Assembly: GCF_000739775.1 (NCBI RefSeq)
Contig: NZ_BBJH01000012.1
Location: 62,001-126,000 of the forward strand
Direction of reading: 5' to 3'
Length of the DNA stretch: 64,000 nucleotides
Origin: Paraburkholderia heleia NBRC 101817
Lineage (GTDB): Bacteria; Pseudomonadota; Gammaproteobacteria; Burkholderiales; Burkholderiaceae
The position numbers and the translations under genes were made by a program. Below are positions 44,166 to 52,504 of the stretch, one piece after another (position 1 is the first letter of the stretch; each line of letters starts with the position of its first letter). The notes below the pieces were generated by a model. The model searched no databases and was not told the origin of the DNA. It was given only the letters and a program-made list of their open reading frames with translations.

Positions 44166-45247
44166 TACCGCTTCTCCTGTGCGTGGCCCGGGCGATGAAT
44201 CGATTGAACCGGTAGCCGGCTCCATATCGCCCGACCTGCCCGGCGCGCAACCACCACACACCCGCCAAGGCGCAGTCCGTTCGGCATGAACAGCACGCAG
44301 GCGAGAAACAGACCGCCGAGAATCAGGGGCCACCCGTCCGTGCTGTAACTGGAGACGGCCTGCCTGAGCAGCGTCAGGGCGACCGCCGCGACCACGGGAC
44401 CACCAATTCTTCCCCGGCCACCGATTGCCACCCAGAGGATGACTTCGGTCGCAAGAAGCGGCGAGAACACGTCCGGCGCCACCACGCCCGAGCACGCCGC
44501 CATCAGCACGCCGGCGACTGCGGCAAGCGCCGCCGACGCGACGAAGACGAGCAGCAGGTGCAACGGCGTGTGATAGCCGCAAGCCTTTGCGCGCCACTCG
44601 TTGGTCGCGATCGCATCGAGCACCTTGCCGTAGTGGCTGCGGCACACGAGCCAGATCAGGCCAGTCGCGGCGAGCAGTATGGCCGCCACGGTGTACCAGG
44701 ACGTCCGGGGACCGCTCAGGTCAAATGCATGACCGTCCACGCTGAACGACAGCCCCGGGATACCCAGGATGCCCGTATCGCCCCCTGTGACCGACTGCCA
44801 GCTGACGGCGAGCTGCTGTGCGACGATCAGCACGGCAAGGCTGATGATGGCGAAGAAGTGAAGTCTCACCCCCGCGAAAAGCAGGAAATAGCCAATCACG
44901 GCAGCGACACCCGCAGCGCAGAGCACACCGACCGCCACGCCCGTCAAGGGCGCCTGTCCGAACTGGACGGTCATGACGGCAAATCCATAGGCGCCGAGGC
45001 CCAGGAACGTCGTGTGCCCGAGCGTGAGCACGCCGGCACGTCCCCAGAGCAGGTCATAGCTCAACGCGAGGATCCCCATCACCAGTGCATCGCGCACCAT
45101 CGCCAGCAACCAGGGACCGGCAACCAGTGGCACGAGGACCACCGCAGCCACGGCTGCGATCCACATCAACAGGGGGGAAACATCCCTGGGGCCGAGGGCG
45201 GGCTGCGAGAACCAGAGCCGCAGACAGCCTGCGTGTTTTCCAGACAT
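44165..45247 (-). CDS. livM: ABC transporter permease, LivM/UrtC type, 360 aa
   Basis: It has about eight to ten membrane segments and the permease loop GRAGVLTLGHTTFLGLGAYGFAV near residue 70-90, then GDTGILGIPG and SHYGKVLDAIATNEWRAKACGYH (the coupling helix). The length is typical of LivM. It follows livH by five bases. Confidence 0.93.
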   Translation of the reverse strand: MSGKHAGCLRLWFSQPALGPRDVSPLLMWIAAVAAVVLVPLVAGPWLLAMVRDALVMGILALSYDLLWGRAGVLTLGHTTFLGLGAYGFAVMTVQFGQAPLTGVAVGVLCAAGVAAVIGYFLLFAGVRLHFFAIISLAVLIVAQQLAVSWQSVTGGDTGILGIPGLSFSVDGHAFDLSGPRTSWYTVAAILLAATGLIWLVCRSHYGKVLDAIATNEWRAKACGYHTPLHLLLVFVASAALAAVAGVLMAACSGVVAPDVFSPLLATEVILWVAIGGRGRIGGPVVAAVALTLLRQAVSSYSTDGWPLILGGLFLACVLFMPNGLRLGGCVVVARRAGRAIWSRLPVQSIHRPGHAQEKR

Positions 45248-45252
45248 ACGCT

Positions 45253-46128
45253 TTATCCTTTACCAAGAAGCTGATGGGCCGCGCTGAATCCCGGAATCAG
45301 CCCCTGCGGTCTGAACCGGATCACCACAATCGAGAAAACCAGCACTACTGCGGATGCGAGGGAGGGATCGATGCGATAGCTCAGTAATGTCTCGGCGGTA
45401 CCGATGACTGCGCTGCCCAGGATGCCGCCGACGATCGACCCGATGCCGCCCAGCACGATCACGAAGAACGCCTTGGCGAGATAGGAAACGCCCAGATGCG
45501 ATTCGACCGACACCATCGGCGCGACAAGTACGCCCGCGAGCGAGGCGATTGCCGCTCCACCACAGAAGGCGATGCGGTTCAGACGCCGGGTGTCGATGCC
45601 CGCGGCCTCCGCCATCGCAGGGTGCTGGATCACCGCGCGCAACTGGGTTCCAAAGCGCGTTCGCGCGAACAAGAGCCAGCACCCTGCCGTCACGGTCAGC
45701 GCGACGCCAATCACGAAGATCCGGTAGGCTGGATAGCTTCCGCCGGGAACTGTCACCGCCCCACTGAACGGGGCATAGACGAGCATCGGCTGGGTGCCAA
45801 AGATCAGTTCCAGCACCTTCTGCAGGATCAGGCTGATCGCGTAGGTCGCAAGGAGCGTGTCCAGCGGCCGGTCATAGAGCAGCCGGATGATGAACCTCTC
45901 GAGGCACCAGCCGAGAAACGCCCCGACTGCGGGGGCCACGAAGAGGGCAAGCCAGAACGCCTGCTGCCCGCCAACTGCCTGCGCGACAGCTAACGCGTAG
46001 GCGCCAATCGTGACCCACTCGGCATGCGCGAGGTTCACGATGTCCATCATGCCGAAGACGATCGCGAGCCCAAGCGCAACCAGGATCAGAATGCTCACGT
46101 AACCCAGAATGTTCAAAATCGTCGTCAT
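45253..46128 (-). CDS. livH: ABC transporter permease, LivH/UrtB type, 291 aa
   Basis: Membrane segments and motifs ALGLAIVFGMMDIVNLAHAEWVTIGAYAL, RPLDTLLATYAISLILQ and FGTQLRAVIQHPAMAEAAGIDTRRLNRIAFCGGAAIASLAGVLVAP are classic LivH/UrtB. It is the first gene of the eight-gene minus-strand operon (livH-M-G-F, binding protein, amidase, DUF1185, porin). Its promoter must lie in the 46129-46292 gap shared with the Xre gene. Confidence 0.93.
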   Translation of the reverse strand: MTTILNILGYVSILILVALGLAIVFGMMDIVNLAHAEWVTIGAYALAVAQAVGGQQAFWLALFVAPAVGAFLGWCLERFIIRLLYDRPLDTLLATYAISLILQKVLELIFGTQPMLVYAPFSGAVTVPGGSYPAYRIFVIGVALTVTAGCWLLFARTRFGTQLRAVIQHPAMAEAAGIDTRRLNRIAFCGGAAIASLAGVLVAPMVSVESHLGVSYLAKAFFVIVLGGIGSIVGGILGSAVIGTAETLLSYRIDPSLASAVVLVFSIVVIRFRPQGLIPGFSAAHQLLGKG

Positions 46129-46222
46129 ATAAGTCAGTCCCAGTCTTCATGTCTGCGGAGCCGTTGCCCCGGATGTGCAATCGGCAAACGAACCGCTTTC
46201 CGGTACCTCAGCCCTCATCACC

Positions 46223-46258
46223 AAGAGTTCCTTAGGTTCAAGACTAAGGAACTCTTAG
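46223..46258. promoter_or_regulatory. Operator 1: palindrome between livH and xre1
   Basis: AAGAGTTCCTTAG (46223-46235), spacer GTTCAAGA, CTAAGGAACTCTT (46244-46256) is a perfect 13-bp inverted repeat. A second, overlapping symmetry CTAAG-n5-CTTAG runs 46244-46258 and is followed by TAAAA. CTTAG ends 35 bp before the xre1 ATG. It sits where it could control both the transporter operon and xre1. Confidence 0.8.
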
Positions 46259-46292
46259 TAAAAAGGCCGAGCAATTCCCAGAGACTCCTAGG

Positions 46293-46652
46293 ATGCCGGC
46301 TAAGCACGCGACATCCTCCATTTTTGCCAAACGCCTGAAAGAGGCGCGGGTACGCTCGTGCCTGACCCAGGAACAACTCGGCATTAACGCAGGAATCGAC
46401 GAATTCTCCGCCAGTGCCCGCATCAACCAGTACGAAAGAGGCAAACACTTACCCCATCTCGTGATGGGGCAACGCTTGGCGAGGGCACTGCATGTCCCCA
46501 CCTCTTTTCTCTACGAAGAGGACGATCTGCTTGCAGCTCTTCTCGTCACTGCAGCCCGGCTCACCCGGAGCAGGAAGAAGGTCCTCCTAGCGAATGCCGA
46601 GACGCTATCCCAATCAGCAACATCCAGGATCAAGAAACCAGGTAATGTTTAG
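46293..46652 (+). CDS. Xre-family regulator 1, 119 aa
   Basis: A Cro/CI-type helix-turn-helix (FAKRLKEARVRSCLTQEQLGINAGIDEFSASARINQYERGKHLPHLVMGQRLARALHVPTSFLYEEDD) is followed by a helical tail. It is a tandem paralogue of the next gene and has the same operator placed 35 bp upstream. It is divergent from the amide-transport operon, which it may repress. Confidence 0.88.
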   Translation: MPAKHATSSIFAKRLKEARVRSCLTQEQLGINAGIDEFSASARINQYERGKHLPHLVMGQRLARALHVPTSFLYEEDDLLAALLVTAARLTRSRKKVLLANAETLSQSATSRIKKPGNV

Positions 46653-46676
46653 TCCTTCGACTAAGAATTACTTAGT
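46649..46676. promoter_or_regulatory. Operator 2: overlapping palindromes before xre2
   Basis: TTAGTC-cttc-GACTAA (46649-46664) overlaps ACTAAG-aatta-CTTAGT (46660-46676), again followed by AAAA. CTTAG ends 35 bp before the xre2 ATG, exactly as at operator 1. Confidence 0.78.
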
Positions 46677-46709
46677 AAAATCCCTGAGCGAATCCGGGAC
46701 ACTCGCCGG

Positions 46710-47039
46710 ATGTCGCGCGATACAACTACATCTGATGCCGTCTTCCCTCGACGCCTGAAACAGGCGCGACAGCGCTCGGGCCTGACTCAAGAGCAGCTCG
46801 GCATCCAGGCGGGTATCGACGAATTTTCTGCCAGCACCCGCGTCAACCAGTACGAAAAGGGCAAACACACCCCAGCCATACAGACCAGTCAGCGTCTGGC
46901 GCGGGCGCTGCTCGTCCCTACAGGCTTCCTCTACGAGGACGACGATCTCCTCGCGAACCTGCTCGCAATCGCCGGCAGGCTCAGCAAGGAAAAGAAGAGA
47001 GCCCTCCTCGCCAGTGCAGAGAAACTGGCCCAGGAATAA
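46710..47039 (+). CDS. Xre-family regulator 2, 109 aa
   Basis: It has nearly the same domain as regulator 1 (FPRRLKQARQRSGLTQEQLGIQAGIDEFSASTRVNQYEKGKHTPAIQTSQRLARALLVPTGFLYEDDD), with a slightly shorter tail. It is clearly a tandem duplicate. The two recognition helices differ little, so both probably bind the same CTAAG-n5-CTTAG sites and may cross-regulate. Confidence 0.88.
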   Translation: MSRDTTTSDAVFPRRLKQARQRSGLTQEQLGIQAGIDEFSASTRVNQYEKGKHTPAIQTSQRLARALLVPTGFLYEDDDLLANLLAIAGRLSKEKKRALLASAEKLAQE

Positions 47040-47040
47040 A

Positions 47041-47059
47041 CTAAGACTTCCTGAGTCTT
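47041..47059. promoter_or_regulatory. Operator-like site 3 after xre2
   Basis: CTAAG-acttc-CTGAG (47041-47055) matches the operator pattern with one mismatch. It overlaps the short inverted repeat AAGAC-ttcctga-GTCTT. No gene follows at the 35-bp distance. It may be a relic of a third copy, or a terminator-like hairpin for xre2. Confidence 0.5.
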
Positions 47060-47311
47060 GGGGCCAGCCGAAGACGACGCCATAACTGACACCTGGACGG
47101 TTCGCGGCATTAAACCAGCAACCCGCGCCAACTGTTTCCTGCTACCGAGCCACGGCGCCCGTCAAACTTGCGTCACGTCTTACGCCGACACTATCCTTTC
47201 CCGAAGGAAGTCGATCCGGTTATTTCTGACCATAAATCTACGCCCTCAAAATCTGGATGTCAACGGCGCCACATCGCTCGTTTACCATGAATTTTCCAGA
47301 AAGATGATCAC

Positions 47312-47340
47312 TTGACATGGACAGAAGCGATGTCTAATGT
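47312..47340 (+). promoter_or_regulatory. Candidate sigma-70 promoter of amidase 2
   Basis: TTGACA at 47312-47317 is 17 bp from TAATGT at 47335-47340. The amidase ATG is at 47371. The rest of the 47060-47370 gap is AT-rich for this window and carries no gene. Confidence 0.6.
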
Positions 47341-47370
47341 ATATTAATGATGATTAATTATGGAGATGAT

Positions 47371-48795
47371 ATGGGTGATGACATCTGCGATCTGACGGCA
47401 CAGGAACTTCACGCGCTATATAAGTCGGGCACGACGTCTCCGGTCGAGGTGACCCAAGCCGTGCTGGCGCGTATCGAGCGGCTCGATCCAGCCGTGAATG
47501 CCTTCTGCCAGATAGCTCCGGACGCGCTCGACATGGCCCGCGCATCGGAGAAACGGTGGAAAGGCAATCGCCCGCTTGGCCCGCTCGACGGGGTGCCAAT
47601 CAGCGTCAAGGACAACGTCGCGGTTGCCGGACTCGCCACACGATACGGCTCACGGGTCACCGATGAAACGCCATCACCCCACGACAGTCCATGTGTAGCG
47701 AGACTTCGCGAGTCTGGTGCACTCTGTTTCGCCAAGACCACCTTGCCAGATTTCGCTCACAAGATCGTCACCGATAGTCCACTGACCGGAATAACGCGCA
47801 ATCCTTGGGATACGAGCCGGACTCCGGGCGGCAGCAGCGGCGGAGCGGCCGTCGCAGTTTCGCTCGGTATGGCACCGGCCGCGATCGGCACCGACGGCGG
47901 CGGATCGATCCGGATTCCAGCCGCATTCACGGGTACGTTTGGTTTCAAACCGAGCTTCGGCCGCGTTCCTCATGCTCCGCGCGGTCCGTTCGGGCTGTTG
48001 AGCCATATCGGCCCGATGACCCGGTGCGTCGCAGATGCTGCCCGAATCCTGACCGTCATCAGCCGCCCCGACAGTCGTGACTGGTACGCCTTACCGCACG
48101 ACAGCAGCGACTATGAACTGGGTCTGAAGTGCAAGCCAACACCGGGCAGCGTGCGCATAGCGTACAGTCCGTCCCTGGGCCTCGCTGTCACGCCCGAAGC
48201 CAGTGTCCTGGAGGCAGTCCAACGCGCAGCCGACACATTCCGTGACCTGGGCGCCAGGGTCCAACAAGAAGATCCCCCCGGCATCGTCCGCTGCAACGCG
48301 GTTCACGCCACGCTCTGGCCGGCCTGCTGTCGGCAGCTTACCGAAGGCATACCTGACGGAGGAGCGGCGCTCGATCCATCATTGCAGGCATACTCTGATG
48401 CCGGTGCGGCGATATCGCGCCAGGCGTTGCTTGGCGCCCTCATCGAGCGAGGGGAACTTGGCGCTGCTATCAACGCGTTCTTCGAGCGGTACGATCTTGT
48501 CATCTGCCCGGTGTATACCCGGGTTGCCATGCCACTGGCGGATCTCGCGGCAAACCATGAGCTGTTTCCCCATTTCACGGCCTGGTGCAACCAGCTCGGC
48601 CTGCCTGCAGCAAGTATCTACTCGGGCACGACTCCGGAAGGTCTTCCAGTCGGTGTGCAGATCGTTGGTGGGCGTCACGCGGATGCGCTCGTGCTCTGGG
48701 CCAGCCACATTTTGGAACTCGCGTTCGGACGCGCGCCATTCGCCGATCTGGTACGCACGCTTTCCTCGTTCTTTGCTACCCGCCAAACGCACTGA
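47371..48795 (+). CDS. Amidase-signature hydrolase 2, 474 aa
   Basis: Lys80 (GVPISVKD), GGSSGG (residues 153-158) and nucleophile Ser179 (DGGGSIRIPA) are intact and at the same positions as in amidase 1. ATG 47371 is preferred because GGAG precedes it; an upstream ATG at 47347 lacks a site. It has its own promoter and lies between the Xre regulators and a GntR regulator, so it may serve a related amide under different control. Confidence 0.92.
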   Translation: MGDDICDLTAQELHALYKSGTTSPVEVTQAVLARIERLDPAVNAFCQIAPDALDMARASEKRWKGNRPLGPLDGVPISVKDNVAVAGLATRYGSRVTDETPSPHDSPCVARLRESGALCFAKTTLPDFAHKIVTDSPLTGITRNPWDTSRTPGGSSGGAAVAVSLGMAPAAIGTDGGGSIRIPAAFTGTFGFKPSFGRVPHAPRGPFGLLSHIGPMTRCVADAARILTVISRPDSRDWYALPHDSSDYELGLKCKPTPGSVRIAYSPSLGLAVTPEASVLEAVQRAADTFRDLGARVQQEDPPGIVRCNAVHATLWPACCRQLTEGIPDGGAALDPSLQAYSDAGAAISRQALLGALIERGELGAAINAFFERYDLVICPVYTRVAMPLADLAANHELFPHFTAWCNQLGLPAASIYSGTTPEGLPVGVQIVGGRHADALVLWASHILELAFGRAPFADLVRTLSSFFATRQTH

Positions 48796-48849
48796 GACTA
48801 GCTATCAGGAAATACGCCTGGATCTGTAGAACGCGGACCGAACGCCAAG

Positions 48850-49686
48850 TCACGAACCACCTTTCCTTCCTGTGCGCAGCCCGAGGTCCGAATCCAGTAC
48901 CAGCTTCTGACGCAAGGCGGCGTGCACCTTGCGAAGCTGCGCTTCCGCCTCCTCCATGTGAGCCGCCATGAGACTTTCCACCGCCGCTGTGTCGCGGCGC
49001 CTTGCCGCATCCAGGATCGCGCGGTGCGCGACCACGGTCTGCCGGCCAAACGCCTGGTAATCGTCTTGCGTCACATTGCCCGCAACGATCACCAGGCTAT
49101 GCAGCATCTGATTGATAATCTGACAGCTGAACCGGAGGAATGCGTTCGGGTTCGCCCGAGCCAGTACATCGTGGAAACGGATGTCCTCCTGTCGCTGATC
49201 GAGCGCGCGCTCGTGACTCGCGGCAAATGGCTCGCATACCTCCACGCTGCGCTCGAGCGCTTCCAGATCCGCGTCAGTCAGATGCTCCACCGCTCCCGCC
49301 GCAAGTAGCGGTTCAAGCACACGTCGCACAGCATAAATGTCTTCAAGACTGATGCTCTCGAAAAACAGGTAGTTCTGTAGCGACTGGAATGCGCGGGCGA
49401 GCGGCACCCGCGTAATCGTCGCTCCGCCATCAGGCCCGGTACTCAGACGCACAAGCCCCTGCACCTCCAGGGACTTGAGAGCCTCCCGCATGGACCCGCG
49501 ACTGACGCTGAACATTTCCTGAAGCTCTGCCTCCTTGTTCAATCGCATGCCGGGGCGCAGCTTTCCATCTGTAATCCAGCTCTTGATGAGCTCGGCTACC
49601 TGATCTCCCCGCTTGGTCGTTCGCGGTCCCTTGTTGTCTGGCTGAAACAAAGGTTCTTTCTCGGTCGTCTGTTTTCGCGCTGCCAT
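48850..49686 (-). CDS. GntR/FadR-family regulator (FCD domain), 278 aa
   Basis: The winged helix (GDQVAELIKSWITDGKLRPGMRLNKEAELQEMFSVSRGSMREALKSLEVQGLVRLSTGPDGGATI) is followed by an FCD effector domain (EDIYAVRRVLEPLLAAGAVEHL, QEDIRFHDVLARANPN, VAHRAILDAARRRDTAAVESLMAAHM). FCD regulators sense carboxylates. It is convergent with amidase 2 and divergent from the biosynthetic operon; either could be its target. Confidence 0.9.
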   Translation of the reverse strand: MAARKQTTEKEPLFQPDNKGPRTTKRGDQVAELIKSWITDGKLRPGMRLNKEAELQEMFSVSRGSMREALKSLEVQGLVRLSTGPDGGATITRVPLARAFQSLQNYLFFESISLEDIYAVRRVLEPLLAAGAVEHLTDADLEALERSVEVCEPFAASHERALDQRQEDIRFHDVLARANPNAFLRFSCQIINQMLHSLVIVAGNVTQDDYQAFGRQTVVAHRAILDAARRRDTAAVESLMAAHMEEAEAQLRKVHAALRQKLVLDSDLGLRTGRKGGS

Positions 49687-49788
49687 ACGTCACACCCGTA
49701 GTTGCCGATCATCGTCTGGTCTGAACGTCATTATCGGGCATCCACCGCGGCGTGACCGCCATGACGTGCCCACCAATGCCGTCATACA

Positions 49789-49804
49789 ACACCCTCCTAA
49801 AGCT
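49789..49804 (+). promoter_or_regulatory. 16-bp element shared with the luxI promoter region
   Basis: ACACCCTCCTAAAGCT occurs here, upstream of the biosynthetic operon, and again at 62335-62350 upstream of luxI. It is found nowhere else that I could see. A loose inverted repeat ATGACG-n13-CGTCAT lies just before it (around 49761-49785). It may be part of a quorum-sensing-controlled promoter. Confidence 0.55.
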
Positions 49805-49905
49805 TGGAGGTGACGCCCCTGGGCCTTGATGCCTACGCTTTGGCCATACGACACGTGCCGCCCCTCGTGGGTTCGCGTGAATACCGGTCCCCGGGGGGAC
49901 ATGCC

Positions 49906-51216
49906 ATGGCCCAGTATCAGCAGACGCTGCAGCAGGCTCACACCATCGACGATATCGGTACCGCGCTCGCCGATCGCGGGCTCGATCTGGGCCTGCTTGA
50001 GAGACGCATGCGAGCAGTCAGCCTCGAATCAGATGTGTCCGGTGACATCGCCGGTCCTCCCTGGCGCCCCGACGATGTGTCCGCCCTGAACATGAACCTC
50101 GTGCCCACCCGGTACGGCGGCTGCTCCGCCCTGCAGTCCCTCGTGGCGCAGGCAACGCTAATGGCCTGTCTCGGAGAGGCCGACGCGAGTCTTGCGCTGT
50201 CGTTGCCAGGCCCGGGGCTCGCCATGCCGCCGGTCGTTGCGCTCGCATCCGCCGAACAGCAGGCCCGGTTCTTCCAGCGGTTCCAGTCCGGCGCACCACG
50301 TTGGGGCGCCTTCGCCATCACCGAACCCGACTGTGGTTCCGACGCGACTGCCATGCGTACAATCGCGCGGAAAACTGGTCGCGGCTGGGTCCTGAACGGC
50401 ACCAAGTGCTTTATCACGAACGGCGCGCGCGCCGACTGCGTGATCACGTTTGCCACGATCAGCCGGCAGATGGGCCGCTACGGTATCCGCGCGTTCCTGG
50501 TGGACTGCAATACACCCGGATTCACAGTCTCGCGCGTCGAGCGGATGGCTGGCCTACGTGCGACCCAGCTTGCCGTACTCTCCTATGCCGACTGCGAAGT
50601 GCCCGACGATGCCCTTCTTGTCCGCGGGGACGAGAAGCCGCTCGATGATGCCTTCTCGGGTGCGCAACGATCCTGGGACTACTTCCGGCCACTGCTTTCC
50701 GCCGTCATGATCGGTACCTGCCGGCGGGTCCGTGCGGACCTCGCCGCCTGGCTCGATGGCGGTGGCACGCCCGCGGACAGGCATCAACACGTGGCAGGCG
50801 TGGAAGCGACGCTGCTTGACATCGACCGCCAGATTACGGCCGCGTGGCTGCTCTGTCACTGCACGGCCTGGAAGACGGATCGCGGCATCGCTACGCCCAT
50901 GGATTCCTCCATGACCAAGGCGTTTGCCTCGCGCGTGGCCGCGCGGGTCACACGTGTGGCAATAAACGTTGCCGGTATCGATGGCATCACCTCCTGTCCG
51001 TCACTCGAGCAGGCTTACCGGGACGCCAGAGCGTTCGACATCATGGAAGGCACCGGCGAGCTGCAGCGACTCATGATTGCACGGGCCGCGCTGCGATCGA
51101 TGTCACGTCCGTGGGACATCACGGAGCCGCCGTCCTGCGACACCACCGCGCCCGACTCATCACCCGACATCGCCAACGTCCGCCAATCCGGGCGGGAGAC
51201 ATCCCATGACGCATGA
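49906..51216 (+). CDS. Acyl-CoA dehydrogenase-like flavoprotein 1, 436 aa
   Basis: The acyl-CoA dehydrogenase fold is complete: ATLMACLGEADASLALSLPGPG, WGAFAITEPDCGSDATAMRT (FAD/substrate loop), GWVLNGTKCFITNGARADCVI, and a C-terminal YRDARAFDIMEGTGELQRL with the usual catalytic Glu position (IxEGT). ATG 49906 is used; the frame continues upstream but with poor protein character. As the first gene of a carrier-protein operon, it probably oxidises a carrier-bound acyl or aminoacyl chain. Confidence 0.85.
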   Translation: MAQYQQTLQQAHTIDDIGTALADRGLDLGLLERRMRAVSLESDVSGDIAGPPWRPDDVSALNMNLVPTRYGGCSALQSLVAQATLMACLGEADASLALSLPGPGLAMPPVVALASAEQQARFFQRFQSGAPRWGAFAITEPDCGSDATAMRTIARKTGRGWVLNGTKCFITNGARADCVITFATISRQMGRYGIRAFLVDCNTPGFTVSRVERMAGLRATQLAVLSYADCEVPDDALLVRGDEKPLDDAFSGAQRSWDYFRPLLSAVMIGTCRRVRADLAAWLDGGGTPADRHQHVAGVEATLLDIDRQITAAWLLCHCTAWKTDRGIATPMDSSMTKAFASRVAARVTRVAINVAGIDGITSCPSLEQAYRDARAFDIMEGTGELQRLMIARAALRSMSRPWDITEPPSCDTTAPDSSPDIANVRQSGRETSHDA

Positions 51217-51484
51217 CACGCATAGCCCCAGACGCGAGGAAATCTCAGCCACGATCCGGTCATGCCTGGTGTCGGCCATAGGAAGCACCATGGCTGCAGA
51301 CCTGATCGCAGACGACACCAACCTGCTCGACATCGGTGTCGATTCCATGAACATGACAGACCTGCTGCTTCAGCTCGAGGAACGTTTCGGCTTCACGCTC
51401 GCGCCGGAGGACCTGTCTGCCGATCTGTTCATACGCTTCAGCAACCTCGTCGACTTCGTCGAATCCCATGTCCCCCGCGACTGA
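51206..51484 (+). CDS. Acyl carrier protein, 92 aa
   Basis: A free-standing carrier protein with the phosphopantetheine motif GVDSMNM (Ser47) in a four-helix fold (ADDTNLLDIG, LLLQLEERFGFTLAPEDL, FSNLVDFVESHV). The ATG follows GGGAG and overlaps the dehydrogenase gene by 11 bases; the end overlaps the next gene. It should carry the pathway intermediate between ligase, decarboxylase, dehydrogenase and KAS III enzymes. Confidence 0.92.
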   Translation: MTHDTHSPRREEISATIRSCLVSAIGSTMAADLIADDTNLLDIGVDSMNMTDLLLQLEERFGFTLAPEDLSADLFIRFSNLVDFVESHVPRD

Positions 51485-52502
51485 CCACGTTCGCCAGCGG
51501 CCCTGCATAGTAGCCACGGCGCGGTACGTGCCGCCGATGCGCGTGCGGGCCGATGCCGTGTTACCCCAACCACTGGGCATTCCTTCTTCTGCGCGGGAAA
51601 CCATCATGCAATCAGTCTATGCCGATACGCTGCACTGGCGTTGCGAGGCAAGCTCTGGTCCCCATTCTGGTTCCGGCAATCATTGTTCGAAACCAGTGCC
51701 CTCCGCGACCGCTGCACACGTTGCGTGCGAGCCAGGCTTCGTTCTTTCTGACATGGCGTCGATGGTCGCCAGGGAAGCGATCCGGCGGTGTGCGGGGAGG
51801 GACGCCAACACGCCGGATCATGTAGTTGTCTGTGCAACCAGTCTGGAGCATGACCTCGCGCTCTCGTGCGCATGTCGGCTGTATAGTGAACTGGGCGTGG
51901 CGGGAGTGCCATTCGCGATTGGACAACTGCAGGGCGTGTCGTTCTTCCTTGCGCTGCATGTCGTATCCGACATGATGGCCAACGACCATGGTATAGGCAG
52001 TGCGCTGATCGTCGGTGCAGAACGCTGGCTGCCGCCGTTCTCCCGCCTGGCCGGATCAATCACGGTACTTGGCGACGGCGCTGCCGCCGTTGTGATCGGG
52101 CGGCACGCGGAACCCGGATGGCTTGTGCTCGCCGTCAGCGTGCGCACACGTGGCGTCCCCTGTGCCCGCTCCGACATATTTGTCGACGAAACGGTCATCA
52201 TCGAAGTCATCGGGCAGACATGCACGCAGGCGGCGTTGAGCCCCGCGGGAATCGACTGGATCGTGCCTCCGCGCATCGATGCACAGCTCGCACGCAGGAT
52301 CACTGCGCACGTTGGACTGTCGGCGGCGCAGATGTGGTACCCGGAGGAGGAGACCGGCTATCTGTGCGCCGCCGATGCGCCAGCCCAGCTCGACGCGCTG
52401 CTGCAGGAAATTGTTCCGTCTGGGGGTCAACGCATCCTGCTGTGGTCCGTCGGCCTCCAGGGTCAGGCTGCCTGTGCCATCCTCGAATACCGGGGGAACT
52501 AG
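51468..52502 (+). CDS. KAS III-fold protein lacking catalytic residues (pair 1, inactive member), 344 aa
   Basis: The thiolase fold is recognisable (DHVVVCATSLEHD, ALIVGAERWLPPFSRLAG, LGDGAAAVVIG), but the nucleophile position reads GQLQG (Gly156) instead of Cys. The HxAN region is IVPPRID and the Asn region is EEETGYLC. All three catalytic residues are gone. The next gene encodes an intact KAS III. I infer a structural partner in a PqsB/PqsC-like heterodimer. Translation is coupled to the carrier-protein gene. Confidence 0.82.
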   Translation: MSPATDHVRQRPCIVATARYVPPMRVRADAVLPQPLGIPSSARETIMQSVYADTLHWRCEASSGPHSGSGNHCSKPVPSATAAHVACEPGFVLSDMASMVAREAIRRCAGRDANTPDHVVVCATSLEHDLALSCACRLYSELGVAGVPFAIGQLQGVSFFLALHVVSDMMANDHGIGSALIVGAERWLPPFSRLAGSITVLGDGAAAVVIGRHAEPGWLVLAVSVRTRGVPCARSDIFVDETVIIEVIGQTCTQAALSPAGIDWIVPPRIDAQLARRITAHVGLSAAQMWYPEEETGYLCAADAPAQLDALLQEIVPSGGQRILLWSVGLQGQAACAILEYRGN

Positions 52503-52504
52503 CG

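Noticed and set aside
49690..49803. A short minus-strand frame upstream of the GntR gene as a separate regulator
   Set aside because: It has no ribosome site, no recognisable domain, and occupies the divergent promoter region.
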